Positions 7,822-16,316 are shown, counted from the stretch's first letter. The stretch: 64,000 nt of DNA from an uncultured Paracoccaceae bacterium (GCA_938005545.1 CALKXV010000014.1:1-64000), one strand, 5' to 3'. The notes: generated from the letters alone by a model not told the origin. Numbers and translations are program-made.

Positions 7822-9713
7822 TGTACGCAACCGATCAGGTTATGCCGAACCGGGCGCCGCTTCCGATGCAGAAGCAGGCGTTTAACCGCTCGCCTGATCG
7901 CCAGGGTTTGAAGCTGAAGAAAAGCCTGCCCGACCTTTTGTGGCGGTTCGCGGCCTTTGCCCCGGCCCTTTTGATGACCATCTCGCTCAGCATCGCGATC
8001 AATCGACGCTTTTCTGAAGGCGGCGTGACATTGGCTGAAGGCACGGTCGTTGCTTTGGTCGCCATTACGTTCATCTGGGTATCCCTGTCTGTTTCGACAG
8101 TACTGGTCGGCCTGACGCGACGCGCCTTGAACCCCTGCATCACGCGCTATAGCCGCCGCCACGCCGAAACCCAGAACGTCGCCCTTTTGATCCCGATCTA
8201 TAACGAAGTGGCCTCGGACGTGTTTGGCAATGCCTCGGCCATGCTGAAAGAGCTTGCGCAGGGGCCGAAGAAAGACACGTTCACGCTTTTCATCTTGAGC
8301 GACACTCGGGATGCCGCAATTGCCGAACAAGAGCTTCACGCGCTTTCTGCGCTTCGCAGCCATGCGCCCGCCGGGGTCGAGATTTTCTATCGCCGTCGTC
8401 CGAACAACACCGACAAAAAGATCGGCAATCTGACCGAGTGGATCGAAAACTGGGGCGGCGCCTATGAGGCGATGATCATCCTTGATGCGGATAGTTTGAT
8501 GAGCGGTGCCGCCATCCGTCAATTGGCCCATGAATTGGCCGCACATCCCGAAGCGGGTCTGATCCAAAGCTTCCCAGCCCTGATCGGAGCCGAAACCTTG
8601 TTCGGTCGGATGCAGCAATTTTCCAACGCGGTCTATGGCTGGCTTCTGGCCGAAGGTCTTGCAACCTGGTATCAAAGCGAAGGCAATTATTGGGGCCACA
8701 ATGCGATCATCCGCACCAAAGCCTTTGCCGACAACGCCCACCTTCCTTATTTGCGGGGTCGCGGCGGCAAACAGAACCTGATCATGAGCCACGACTTTGT
8801 CGAAGCGGGTATGCTGCGACGTGCGGGCTGGGCGGTGCGCTTTATGCCCCGCGCCGGTGGGTCATTCGAAGAATCACCACAAACCCTGATCGATTATGCC
8901 TTGCGCGACCGCCGTTGGTGTCAGGGCAATATGCAGCACTTGCGCCTTTTGTTCACGCGCGGGTTTCATCCCGTTTCGCGCTTTCACCTGTTGCAAGGCG
9001 CCGTTGCGTTCCTGTTGTCGCCTGCATGGTTCGCCTTAATCCTGATTTGGTCGCTGATCGGCGCGATGCCCGAAGAGGCGCTTGATCCGATCCATGCCGC
9101 CAATCCGTTCTATCCGGTGTGGCCCAAAAACCAGCAACCCATTGATGGGCTGGCATTCCTTGCCTTCATTTACGCCATGCTTTTGATGCCCAAAATCACC
9201 GGCATGCTGGCCCTGTCTGCGCGCGAACGCACCCGCAGTGACTATGGTGGCTGGCTAAAGTTCGCAGGAACAGCCATGCTCGAAATCATTCTGTCGGTTA
9301 TTTACGCTCCGATCCTTATGGTTCAGCAGACCGTTGCGGTGGTCTTCGCAGTGCTTGGCCGCTCAATGTCATGGGCCCCACAGAACCGTCAGGCCAAAGG
9401 GTATACATGGGGTCAGACGCTACGGTTCCACTGGATCGAGACGCTGATCGGTGTTGCAATGATTGCCGGCATCTTCTTTGGCTCGGTTTCGCTATGGTTG
9501 ATCCCAATCGCAATCAGCCTGACAATCGCCTCGCCTTTGTCGGTGCTGAGTGGTGCGAAAGTCCAAAACCGAGTTTTACGTCTCAACAGCCCTCAGTGTT
9601 TGCGTGAACCCCGCGTGGTTCGCCGGGCCCGTGTCGAACGCGCATGGATGCGGGACGTACTGGTTGCGGCGGCCAACACGCCGCCCGATAACTCGGCAAT
9701 TGCCGCCGAATAA
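7821..9713 (+). CDS. opgH: Glucans biosynthesis glucosyltransferase OpgH/MdoH
   Basis: The 630-aa inner-membrane GT2 glucosyltransferase is shorter than E. coli OpgH, as is usual in alphaproteobacteria, because the cytoplasmic N-terminal extension is reduced. Two N-terminal hydrophobic segments precede the catalytic domain: 'NVALLIPIYNEVASDVFG', the metal-binding ILDADSLMSG, 'LAEGLATWYQSEGNYWGHNAIIR', SHDFVEAGMLRRAGW and the product-binding RDRRWCQGNMQH (the Q/RxxRW motif). Several C-terminal transmembrane segments follow. It uses UDP-glucose to build and export the linear glucan chain. The start at 7821 (one-base overlap with the opgG stop) is preferred over an upstream ATG inside opgG. It is the last gene of the TTC38-opgC-opgG-opgH unit and meets the leftward esterase gene with almost no gap. 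Confidence 0.94.
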   Translation: MYATDQVMPNRAPLPMQKQAFNRSPDRQGLKLKKSLPDLLWRFAAFAPALLMTISLSIAINRRFSEGGVTLAEGTVVALVAITFIWVSLSVSTVLVGLTRRALNPCITRYSRRHAETQNVALLIPIYNEVASDVFGNASAMLKELAQGPKKDTFTLFILSDTRDAAIAEQELHALSALRSHAPAGVEIFYRRRPNNTDKKIGNLTEWIENWGGAYEAMIILDADSLMSGAAIRQLAHELAAHPEAGLIQSFPALIGAETLFGRMQQFSNAVYGWLLAEGLATWYQSEGNYWGHNAIIRTKAFADNAHLPYLRGRGGKQNLIMSHDFVEAGMLRRAGWAVRFMPRAGGSFEESPQTLIDYALRDRRWCQGNMQHLRLLFTRGFHPVSRFHLLQGAVAFLLSPAWFALILIWSLIGAMPEEALDPIHAANPFYPVWPKNQQPIDGLAFLAFIYAMLLMPKITGMLALSARERTRSDYGGWLKFAGTAMLEIILSVIYAPILMVQQTVAVVFAVLGRSMSWAPQNRQAKGYTWGQTLRFHWIETLIGVAMIAGIFFGSVSLWLIPIAISLTIASPLSVLSGAKVQNRVLRLNSPQCLREPRVVRRARVERAWMRDVLVAAANTPPDNSAIAAE

Positions 9714-9715
9714 CC

Positions 9716-10561
9716 CTAAAGCCCTTCAAACCAGTCCAGCGTCATCGCCGACCAGCCCCTTGGGATCGAATGCCCGCCCGGATGCAGCGCAAATTCCAAT
9801 GCAGACCCAACCGCACAACGCTCCCACTTCCGGCGCATAAATTTGCCTTCGGTGATGAAACTGTCGGCCTTTAGCTGAAAACACCCGTTGGTTTCGCGCC
9901 AGATGCTTAGGGCGTGAAAGACGTCGCCCTGCATAAAGGCATTTGGATCGTTGCTGTCGGTGCCCCGCAGCACGCGGCCTTCAAGTGGCACCGTTCCATC
10001 CGTCCAGCCATGGGTGTGCAGCATCGCCACCGGCCCTTCGCAGGTTTCGGGATGCGGACGCCAGAAGTTCCCGCCAATAGGTGCATAGGCCTTGAACGTC
10101 TGAGGCGCAGCACAAGCCAGATAGGCCGTCATTGATCCGCCAATCGAAAAACCCGCCATCAGGATATTCGCGCCATCAATGCCATGACGCGCCACAGCAT
10201 CGTCTTTTACCGACGTGATAAACCCGATCTCATCGCGCCGCGGTGTTCGAAGCGGGTGAAACGACCACGACCCGCCCCGTCGTCCCTCAGGAATGATCCC
10301 GGACGGCGCAATAACCGCATAACCCCGTTCAAGGATGGGCGTGATCATGCCCCGGTTGCGCATCATGCCTTCACCGCTGCCGCCAAACCCATGGATCCAA
10401 AGCAGCGCTGGAACCAGACCATCGGCACCTTCCGGCAGTGCGATGTAATATTCACCGGTTTCAACAGAACAAGGCGTTTCAGCCGAACAGGCAAATGCAG
10501 GCACCGCACCCAGAATGTCAAAAGCCGCCAGCGCCAGGACGGCAAACAGAGTTCGTCTCAT
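9716..10561 (-). CDS. Exported alpha/beta-hydrolase, PHB-depolymerase/feruloyl-esterase-like (LpqC-type)
   Basis: The 281-aa protein has a cleavable signal peptide ending near AVPAFA, followed by a Cys-containing start (CSAETPCSVETGEYYIALP). The hydrolase core shows the oxyanion-region 'LLWIHGFGGSGEG', the nucleophile elbow GFSIGGSM (Ser), the 'HTHGWTDGTVPLEGR' strand carrying the likely catalytic Asp, and the catalytic His in LHPGGHSIPRGW. This is the polyhydroxybutyrate-depolymerase-like esterase group (COG3509). The substrate is not predictable; many members are general carbohydrate or phenolic esterases. It is the last gene of a leftward three-gene unit with a rhodanese and a YHS protein. 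A second, damaged member of the same family lies at about 50.4-51.2 kb. Confidence 0.88.
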   Translation of the reverse strand: MRRTLFAVLALAAFDILGAVPAFACSAETPCSVETGEYYIALPEGADGLVPALLWIHGFGGSGEGMMRNRGMITPILERGYAVIAPSGIIPEGRRGGSWSFHPLRTPRRDEIGFITSVKDDAVARHGIDGANILMAGFSIGGSMTAYLACAAPQTFKAYAPIGGNFWRPHPETCEGPVAMLHTHGWTDGTVPLEGRVLRGTDSNDPNAFMQGDVFHALSIWRETNGCFQLKADSFITEGKFMRRKWERCAVGSALEFALHPGGHSIPRGWSAMTLDWFEGL

Positions 10562-10581
10562 GGATGTCAGACCTTTTCAGA

Positions 10582-11004
10582 TTAGCCGGACCAGTTGGTG
10601 ACTGGCAAGCCGCGCCGGATCCAGCCGGGCCCAGCGGACGAGCCCATCATGCCCTCTGGCACATCAATGATCGGCACAACGCCTGCTCTGGTCAAACGAC
10701 GCGTCATCCGACGCGACCGGACACCTCTGGCACAGATCACGACGACAGGCATGGTGTCGGATGTGCGCGCGGCCACCACCGCTTCTATGAAATCCGAGCG
10801 TCGCAGATCGATGGGAACGGCACCTTCGGCAATACCCGTCGCGCGCCATTCATCAGGGCGGCGCACATCGACCAACAAAACGTCGCCCCGACGGACAGCC
10901 TCAAGCAATTCAGGTGGCGTCATTACAGCGTCTGCAACACCGGGCGTGGCCGCGAAAAGGGCTGCACCGGCCCCCGAAAGAAAAACGCGTCTGGAAATGA
11001 TCAT
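10582..11004 (-). CDS. Exported rhodanese-like sulfurtransferase
   Basis: The 140-aa protein has a twin-arginine-type export signal (SRRVFLSGAGAALFAATPG) followed by a single rhodanese domain: VLLVDVRRPDEWRATGIAEG, then the active-site loop VICARGVRSRRM with the catalytic Cys, and the C-terminal 'GWIRRGLPV'. Rhodaneses carry sulfane sulfur as a Cys persulfide. The Cys-A-R-G-V-R-S-R loop is a standard rhodanese loop form. The start at 11004 is chosen because GGAAGAGG precedes it, rather than the ATG at 11025. The gene is 17 bases after the YHS gene and 20 bases before the esterase gene, so the three are probably co-transcribed. Periplasmic location is inferred from the signal. The acceptor is unknown. 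Confidence 0.88.
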   Translation of the reverse strand: MIISRRVFLSGAGAALFAATPGVADAVMTPPELLEAVRRGDVLLVDVRRPDEWRATGIAEGAVPIDLRRSDFIEAVVAARTSDTMPVVVICARGVRSRRMTRRLTRAGVVPIIDVPEGMMGSSAGPGWIRRGLPVTNWSG

Positions 11005-11021
11005 CACGGGCCTCTTCCGTT

Positions 11022-11531
11022 TCACAATGGTGCCTTGGATCGAAATCCGGGAATTCTGTCACGCGACGCGCGATCATCCTCCAGGCCGCCCCACTTGCGG
11101 TTGGCTTTCTTGATGTGGCCCGGAATGTCGCGTTCCCACGTCGCTTCGACGTCCGCCGTGATGTTCAGGAAAAGCTGGCCATCGACAATGCGCCAAAGTT
11201 CAGGATTTCCCGGAACCTTGTTCCCGACAGCCACACCATAAGAACAATGTCCGTCATATTTTGGCGTATATTTTGCGGGGTTTTTCAGGAACAAGTCGCG
11301 GTTCTTTTCCGTCGAAAAGGCGAACAACGCGCCGTTGTGTTCGGCTGTAATATCTTCGCGCCCAGGCACGGGTTTTACCTGGCTCACACCGACTTTCGCC
11401 TGCGGCAATCCGAAATAGGCCACAACGTCATATCCCGAAACGGCGAACCCGCTGCGGTCAATGTATTGCGGCCCCGCAACGCCAATTGAAGCAAACAGGC
11501 AAAAAACGGCAGACAGAATAAAATGCTTCAT
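11022..11531 (-). CDS. Exported YHS-domain protein
   Basis: The 169-aa product starts at 11531, with GGAG about 12 bases upstream, and has a clear signal peptide (MKHFILSAVFCLFASIGVAG). The YHS domain follows: 'SGFAVSGYDVVAYFGL', ALFAFSTEKNRDLFLKNPAKY, then 'YDGHCSYGVAVGNKV', with 'FLNITADVEATWERDIPGHI' near the end. YHS domains are often metal-associated and occur in copper- or redox-related exported proteins; no ligand set can be defined here. It is the promoter-proximal gene of the YHS-rhodanese-esterase unit. The longer possible start at 11558 would bury the signal peptide and is rejected. Confidence 0.87.
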   Translation of the reverse strand: MKHFILSAVFCLFASIGVAGPQYIDRSGFAVSGYDVVAYFGLPQAKVGVSQVKPVPGREDITAEHNGALFAFSTEKNRDLFLKNPAKYTPKYDGHCSYGVAVGNKVPGNPELWRIVDGQLFLNITADVEATWERDIPGHIKKANRKWGGLEDDRASRDRIPGFRSKAPL

Positions 11532-11716
11532 GTAGCCAAGCTCCGATTGTGGTTGCACCAGATACTAATCTACATCGAACGGTGCGGGCACCCCACCTCG
11601 CGAGGGTGTGATGAAATGCCAGCGACGGAATGGTCAATCATGTCGCAAAGCGAGTTTTACCAGGAAAGCGCCCAAAGCATAGAGCGCCGGCAAATGACAA
11701 GACCCGGTGTACGAGC

Positions 11717-12169
11717 CTAACTCAAAAGCTCCATAATTCCCGTCCGACGCATTGTACCGACAGGATAGTCGCTCGGAAACAAACTGCGCTTTGAAAAGCT
11801 CGGTTCGCGGTTACTGATCTTATGATAAAGGGTCAAAGCCTGACTTTCCCGCCCCAAAGCTTCGTTCAAGGTATAGAGAAATCTTTGAGCGGGAACGAGG
11901 CGTGGCATCGGGTAATGAGCCATGTTCGCATGGAATACAGCCGCTTCATAGTCCCCCTTCGCCATATGAGACATACACAGGAACATCGACCAAAACCGGC
12001 GATATGGCTGATTGGCTCTAGAAAATCCTCGGTTAAATGTTCGAAGGCTGCGGTGCTTCGTCAAAATATCGCCAAGCCAGAAACGTCCCGCGTGGTTCAA
12101 GTTTGTAAGCAACATCAAGGCAGCGATCCGCCAGCCATGGCTCCGCGATCCGGGCAATGCGGCTCGCAA
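11717..12169 (-). pseudogene. C-terminal remnant of a TPR-containing regulator/cyclase-like protein
   Basis: The open frame of about 150 codons contains helical-repeat sequence (AKGDYEAAVFHANMAHYP, then 'FLYTLNEALGRESQALTLYHKI') and ends with YPVGTMRRTGIMELL. That ending is typical of the C-terminus of winged-helix/TPR or adenylate-cyclase-type regulators ('...PTYPVGTLRRSGLLE'). Those proteins normally exceed 450 aa and start with a DNA-binding or cyclase domain, which is missing here. Sequence upstream of 12169 is not compatible with the missing part, so this is interpreted as a truncated gene tail left by a deletion or insertion. A short free-standing gene cannot be excluded. Confidence 0.5.
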
Positions 12170-12179
12170 TGGTTACGGT

Positions 12180-12551
12180 GATTTCAGAACTGAAAGCGAC
12201 ACGGCGTCAAACGGGTGCCTTAGGGATGGCACACTTTCCGCAATTGCAACGGCAACCTCAGGCGTGACCGTCATTTCTGGTCGGGAAAACCGCGGCGGCA
12301 AGCCCTATCGGTTCGCCGAACTGGCGTTGAATGCCCCTCAACCGCCTGTTCCCGCAGACTTTGCGCCCGCTGCTAAAGTGTCACGCGCCTTGGGTGGACC
12401 TCTGTCGGCCACTCGAAAAGGTCGGGGCACCGCGCGTCTGGCCGGAACAAGTATGGCGAGCGCGATCCAAGCCCGCCATATCGCCGATCAGATCACAGGC
12501 AATGTCACCAGCCCGCTTGGCTATCGCAAGACGACGTACCACCGTTTTTAG
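12180..12551 (+). pseudogene. C-terminal remnant of a subtilase-like (S8) protein
   Basis: The plus-strand frame contains RLAGTSMASAIQARHIAD near 12434-12485, which resembles the serine block of subtilases ('GTSxAAPxxAR'). Upstream similarity in the same frame (RDGTLSAIATATSGVTV and PAAKVSRALGG) fits the tail of such proteins, but the catalytic Asp and His domains are absent and no start or ribosome-binding site is evident. It abuts the equally truncated gene tail on the opposite strand at about 12.17 kb, suggesting one rearrangement joined two broken ends. Family identity is moderate because only about 110 residues remain. Confidence 0.45.
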
Positions 12552-12572
12552 ACCATGAGTGACCGCAATGGC

Positions 12573-12589
12573 GGGCGCTGGTCGCGCCC
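12573..12589 (-). terminator. Stem-loop immediately downstream of the DUF2147 gene
   Basis: GGGCGC (12573-12578) and GCGCCC (12584-12589) form a 6-bp GC stem with a 5-base loop directly after the stop codon of the leftward DUF2147 gene. There is no U-tract on the minus-strand side, so intrinsic termination is possible but not strongly supported. Confidence 0.35.
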
Positions 12590-12590
12590 G

Positions 12591-12983
12591 TCACTGTAAT
12601 TTGGTCCAGTTCTGAGCCCGGCAAATCCCAAGCACGCAGCCAGACACCTTCAGCGCGCGTCCGGACAATTCCATTTTGGAGCGGTACGTCTTGTCGCGAT
12701 CAGGTGCCCAAATTCTTCCCTGACCATAGGCTCCGTCACCTTCAGCCTGCATGTCCCAGATCATCCGCTTACCAATATTGTCGCTGGGAATTTCTTCGCC
12801 CGAAGCATTGAACGCCTTGCGAATAACACCGCAGATCGCAGCATCGCATTCGTAAATCTGCACATGCCCGTAATTGCCATTGTCGCCGGGCTGCGTCTTG
12901 TACAACCCAAGAACCGGATCCGCCGCCAAGGCCGGACCGGCAAACAAACTCGCTGCAAGTACAAAAATCAGTCGTCGTTTCAT
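12591..12983 (-). CDS. Exported DUF2147 family protein
   Basis: The 130-aa protein has a signal peptide (MKRRLIFVLAASLFAGPALA) and then a single DUF2147 domain: DPVLGLYKTQPGDNGNYGHV, 'YECDAAICGVIRKAFNASG', GKRMIWDMQAEGDGAYGQGR and 'VSGCVLGICRAQNWTKL'. DUF2147 proteins are small periplasmic beta-barrel-like proteins of unknown function. Four Cys in two 'CxxxxC'-like pairs (CDAAIC and CVLGIC) are typical of the family and could form disulfides after export. The start at 12983 is fixed by AAGGAGG 7 bases upstream. In related bacteria this family often lies near his genes, and here hisA starts divergently 137 bases away. Confidence 0.88.
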   Translation of the reverse strand: MKRRLIFVLAASLFAGPALAADPVLGLYKTQPGDNGNYGHVQIYECDAAICGVIRKAFNASGEEIPSDNIGKRMIWDMQAEGDGAYGQGRIWAPDRDKTYRSKMELSGRALKVSGCVLGICRAQNWTKLQ

Positions 12984-13119
12984 GGAAGCCTCCTTTTGAT
13001 CTGTGCACATTGCCCACGCTTCCCCCACGTCAAGCAAGTGTGACGTGACGGCAAAACCCGCTTGCCCTGCCAAGAGAGACAAGGCAAGACACCGCGCAAA
13101 CGGCCCATGGAGCGCGCAT

Positions 13120-13839
13120 ATGATCCTCTATCCTGCCATCGATCTGAAGGACGGCCAATGTGTACGTCTGTTGAAGGGCGAAATGTCGGAAGCCACTGTT
13201 TTTAGTGACGATCCCGGTGCGCAAGCGGCTGCGTTTGAGGCGGCGGGTGCCGAATGGATCCACCTTGTCGATCTGAACGGCGCTTTCGCGGGCGAGCCGG
13301 TGAATGGCGCGGCTGTCGACAGCATCCTTGCGCGGCTAACCGTGCCCGCTCAATTGGGTGGCGGCATCCGCGATATGGCCACCATTGAAAGCTGGCTGAC
13401 CAAGGGCCTAAAGCGTGTGATCCTTGGAACGGTCGCCGTTGAGAACCCCGATCTGGTGCGCGAGGCCGCACGGGCCTTCCCGGGCCAAGTCGCCGTCGGT
13501 TTGGATGCCCGTAACGGGCTGGTCGCGACCCGTGGCTGGGCGACGGAAACCGATATGCAGGTCACCGACCTTGCCCATGCCTTCGAAGACGCCGGTATCG
13601 CGGCGATCATCTACACTGACATCGACCGCGACGGCGCAATGGAGGGGCCCAACGTTTCTGCAACTGAGGCTCTCGCTCGCGCCGTTTCGGTCCCTGTCAT
13701 CGCGTCGGGTGGTGTGTCCTCGATGGCCGATCTCACGCGTCTCAAGGACACCAACGTCATCGCAGGTGCGATTTCGGGCCGCGCACTTTACGATGGTGCG
13801 ATTGATCTAAAGGAAGCCCTTGGCGCGCTGAAGCAATAA
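13120..13839 (+). CDS. hisA: HisA, ProFAR isomerase (histidine biosynthesis)
   Basis: 1-(5-phosphoribosyl)-5-[(5-phosphoribosylamino)methylideneamino]imidazole-4-carboxamide isomerase, 239 aa, the usual length. It is a (beta/alpha)8 barrel with the half-barrel repeats visible: [20 protein letters not shown] with the catalytic Asp (residue 8), [18 protein letters not shown] with the first phosphate site, '[16 protein letters not shown]' with the second catalytic Asp, and '[13 protein letters not shown]' plus '[12 protein letters not shown]' with the second phosphate site. The start ATG at 13120 is set by the family N-terminus (MILYPAIDL); a weak GGAG lies about 9 bases upstream. Unlike the common hisH-hisA-hisF order, no other his gene is adjacent here. 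Confidence 0.97.
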   Translation: MILYPAIDLKDGQCVRLLKGEMSEATVFSDDPGAQAAAFEAAGAEWIHLVDLNGAFAGEPVNGAAVDSILARLTVPAQLGGGIRDMATIESWLTKGLKRVILGTVAVENPDLVREAARAFPGQVAVGLDARNGLVATRGWATETDMQVTDLAHAFEDAGIAAIIYTDIDRDGAMEGPNVSATEALARAVSVPVIASGGVSSMADLTRLKDTNVIAGAISGRALYDGAIDLKEALGALKQ

Positions 13840-13955
13840 GCCACACGTCATCGACTGCTGTTCCAGTCGTGCACAACGCACATTTGGCGCTGGCACGCCC
13901 TTAATCGCGCCAGCCCCTGTCTTTTGGTCAATGGAGTTGACCTGCCGCCAAGCCG

Positions 13956-14396
13956 CTAGTTTCCGGCAGCAGCGCCCGTCAGCTTGGCCAATGCACCTGT
14001 CATAGCCGCACGGAACGGCGCGTCGGCCGGAATGTCCATGCCCGCAAACAATGCGTCAACGCTCTCATAGGACAGCACCGTTTGGCCGCCGTCGTCATGC
14101 ACCAGAACCCGAAGCGGAAGAACCAGCCCGGCGTGAATATCCGCCTGCAATGCAGGTGTACCCAGTTTCGGATTGCCGAAAATCACCAATTCCGCGTCCT
14201 GAAGCTCCAGATCAACCGAAGCCGCCCCTTTCGAATGGGGTACGCGCGCGAACACCTTTGCGCCCGCCCCTTCAACAGCTGCCACCAACCGGTCCGATAC
14301 CTCCTGAACAGATCCCGCTGCCTCAACCCGCACATAATCCGCGCCTGCCGTTGTCGCCATAACCATCAATCCTATCGCTGCAATTAGTATACGCAT
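13956..14396 (-). CDS. Exported DUF302 family protein
   Basis: The 146-aa protein has a signal peptide (MRILIAAIGLMVMATTAGA) followed by a DUF302 domain: 'SVQEVSDRLVAAVEGAGAKVFARVPHSKGA', 'LELQDAELVIFGNPKLGTPAL' and 'LPLRVLVHDDGGQTVLSYES'. DUF302 is a small alpha/beta domain, often periplasmic, of unknown biochemical role. The start at 14396 is supported by AGGAGGA 5-11 bases upstream; the frame is open further upstream but runs into a hairpin and lacks coding character. It stands alone between hisA (convergent) and the terminator of the purA unit. Confidence 0.87.
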   Translation of the reverse strand: MRILIAAIGLMVMATTAGADYVRVEAAGSVQEVSDRLVAAVEGAGAKVFARVPHSKGAASVDLELQDAELVIFGNPKLGTPALQADIHAGLVLPLRVLVHDDGGQTVLSYESVDALFAGMDIPADAPFRAAMTGALAKLTGAAAGN

Positions 14397-14513
14397 GGTA
14401 TCCTCCTGATTTCGACCAAAGGGTAACCCGCTAAATCCCGTCGGATCAACACGTTCCCGTGACACGGGCAGTCTCTCGCCCATCGCCGAACTACATCGTC
14501 GTCCAGTTCTGCA

Positions 14514-14541
14514 AAAACGGGCCGCTGCGCAGCAGCGGCCC
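14514..14541 (-). terminator. Rho-independent terminator of the purA-DUF2842 unit
   Basis: A perfect 10-bp stem (GGGCCGCTGC at 14519-14528, GCAGCGGCCC at 14532-14541) with loop GCA lies 30 bases past the DUF2842 stop codon. Read on the minus strand the stem is followed by GTTTTTGC, giving a short U-tract. This is a canonical intrinsic terminator for leftward transcription. Confidence 0.8.
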
Positions 14542-14570
14542 GCCTCGCGACGACGCAGTCGGCGCAACAC

Positions 14571-14798
14571 CTATTCCTTAGAAACAACATCCGGGTCAGC
14601 TTTACCAACCCCGCGAAACACGGCCTTAAACGGAAATATCCAAAGAACACCCAAAACGACATAGGCAACAAGCTCAATGACAAAGGGCAAATCGCCGACC
14701 CAATTCATCACACTCACCGCAAATACGATATAAAGCGGCATTCCCACCAAAAGGATGATCAATGACCACCGCCGTCTTGCTTTGTAAGACACTGCCAT
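14571..14798 (-). CDS. DUF2842 family small membrane protein
   Basis: The 75-aa protein has two hydrophobic segments (WSLIILLVGMPLYIVFAVSV and 'FVIELVAYVVLGVLWIFPF') and ends 'KAVFRGVGKADPD', the DUF2842 pattern: 'SYKARRRWSLIILLVGMP...LWIFPFKAVFRGVGKADP'. Function is unknown; the length is normal for the family. Its ATG overlaps the purA stop codon by one base (TGATG), so it is likely translationally coupled to purA and transcribed with it, ending at the hairpin at 14514-14541. Confidence 0.88.
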   Translation of the reverse strand: MAVSYKARRRWSLIILLVGMPLYIVFAVSVMNWVGDLPFVIELVAYVVLGVLWIFPFKAVFRGVGKADPDVVSKE

Positions 14799-16093
14799 CA
14801 GTCGGCAAAAGGGTCGGTGACCAAAATGGTATCCTCCCGCTCCGGTGACGTGGACAGCATGGCAACAGGGCACTGGATCAGCTCCTCGACCCGGCGCACA
14901 TATTTGATCGCTTCGCCCGGCAAATCGGCCCAGGAACGCGCACCTGCCGTGGAATCCGACCACCCGGACATCGTCTCATAAATCGGCACAACCCGCGCCT
15001 GAGCATCCGCAGCCGTCGGCAGGTACTCCAAGCGTTCTCCGTCCAACTCATAGCCCGTACAGATTTTCAATTCATCAAACCCGTCCAGGACATCCAGTTT
15101 CGTCAAGGCAATCCCCGACACACCAGACGTTGCACAGGTCTGGCGCACCAAAACAGAATCGAACCACCCGCAACGACGTTTCCGCCCGGTGGTTGTGCCA
15201 AACTCGTGGCCCTGAACCCCAAGGCGCTCGCCATCATCGTCCAGCAATTCCGTTGGAAACGGCCCCTCACCCACACGCGTCGTATAAGCCTTCACGATCC
15301 CAAGAACAAAATCAATCGAACCCGGTCCAACCCCGGTTCCCGTCGCCGCCTGACCTGCAATCACATTCGACGATGTGACATAGGGATAAGTCCCAAAATC
15401 AATGTCCAGCAAAGCACCCTGTGCACCTTCGAACAATATCCTCTCGCCCGCTGTCTTCCGTTCGTTCAACACCTTCCAGACCGGCGCGGCGAACGGCAGT
15501 ATCTTATCCGCAATACCTCGCAATTCAGCAATCAAGGCATCCCGGTCCACAGGTTCGATACCAAGACCACGACGCAAGGGATCATGGTGCTGCAAGGCCC
15601 GGTCAACCCGCGCTTCCAAAGTTGCCATATCGGCCAAATCGGCCACCCGCACGGATCGCCGCCCGACTTTATCTTCATAAGCCGGGCCGATCCCGCGCCC
15701 CGTGGTTCCGATTTTGGTGCCTTTGCTTGCGGCCTCCTCGCGCGCCCGATCCAATTCGCCGTGTAACGGCAGGATCAAAGGCGTGTTCTCGGCGACCATC
15801 AAAGTTTCCGGGCTGATCTTAACACCCTGCGCGGTAACCGTCTCAATCTCACGCATCAAATGCCAGGGATCCAAAACCACCCCATTGCCAATAACGCTCA
15901 GCTTGCCGCCGCGTACAACGCCTGACGGCAAAGCATGAAGCTTATAAACTTCTCCATCAATAACCAACGTGTGACCGGCATTGTGACCCCCTTGAAAGCG
16001 ACAGATCACATCCGCCCGCTCGCTCAGCCAGTCGACAATCTTACCCTTGCCTTCGTCGCCCCACTGAGCGCCGACAACAACCACATTCGCCAT
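14798..16093 (-). CDS. purA: Adenylosuccinate synthase
   Basis: This 431-aa enzyme makes adenylosuccinate from IMP, aspartate and GTP, the first committed step to AMP. Signature sequences are present: the N-terminal P-loop '[21 protein letters not shown]' with catalytic Asp, '[12 protein letters not shown]' with catalytic His, '[17 protein letters not shown]', '[23 protein letters not shown]' and the C-terminal aspartate loop '[15 protein letters not shown]'. The length is standard. The gene is transcribed leftward and is coupled to the DUF2842 gene. A tandem hairpin element lies in the 5' flank between it and the divergent Rieske-fusion gene. Confidence 0.98.
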   Translation of the reverse strand: MANVVVVGAQWGDEGKGKIVDWLSERADVICRFQGGHNAGHTLVIDGEVYKLHALPSGVVRGGKLSVIGNGVVLDPWHLMREIETVTAQGVKISPETLMVAENTPLILPLHGELDRAREEAASKGTKIGTTGRGIGPAYEDKVGRRSVRVADLADMATLEARVDRALQHHDPLRRGLGIEPVDRDALIAELRGIADKILPFAAPVWKVLNERKTAGERILFEGAQGALLDIDFGTYPYVTSSNVIAGQAATGTGVGPGSIDFVLGIVKAYTTRVGEGPFPTELLDDDGERLGVQGHEFGTTTGRKRRCGWFDSVLVRQTCATSGVSGIALTKLDVLDGFDELKICTGYELDGERLEYLPTAADAQARVVPIYETMSGWSDSTAGARSWADLPGEAIKYVRRVEELIQCPVAMLSTSPEREDTILVTDPFAD

Positions 16094-16197
16094 GTTGAAC
16101 TCCCGTCAAACCCGCCCGTCTATAACGGGCCTCGCCCCCCTCGGAAAGGCCCAAATCCACACCCCCTCGTTCTTCTGTCCAATATACTTTCGGGGGT

Positions 16198-16232
16198 GAA
16201 GCCGCAGGCTTCTTTGGGGGCAGACAGCCCCC
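16198..16232. repeat. Tandem hairpin element in the purA upstream region
   Basis: Two adjacent perfect palindromes occur: GAAGCC-gca-GGCTTC (16198-16212) and, 3 bases later, GGGGGC-agaca-GCCCCC (16216-16232). Neither is followed by a T-tract on either strand. Back-to-back GC hairpins in intergenic DNA are typical of small dispersed palindromic repeats in Rhodobacteraceae, but a second full copy was not found in this window. Confidence 0.45.
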
Positions 16233-16316
16233 TTCGCCCTTGCAGTTGGCACTGAACCCGCTTTACTTAGCAAAACTCTGTCGGCCAAAGGCCACAACAC
16301 CGAATTAGGGCAGCTC

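Noticed and set aside
7530-8792. 420-codon minus-strand frame across the opgG-opgH junction
   Set aside because: Antisense to two well-conserved genes; no recognisable domain.
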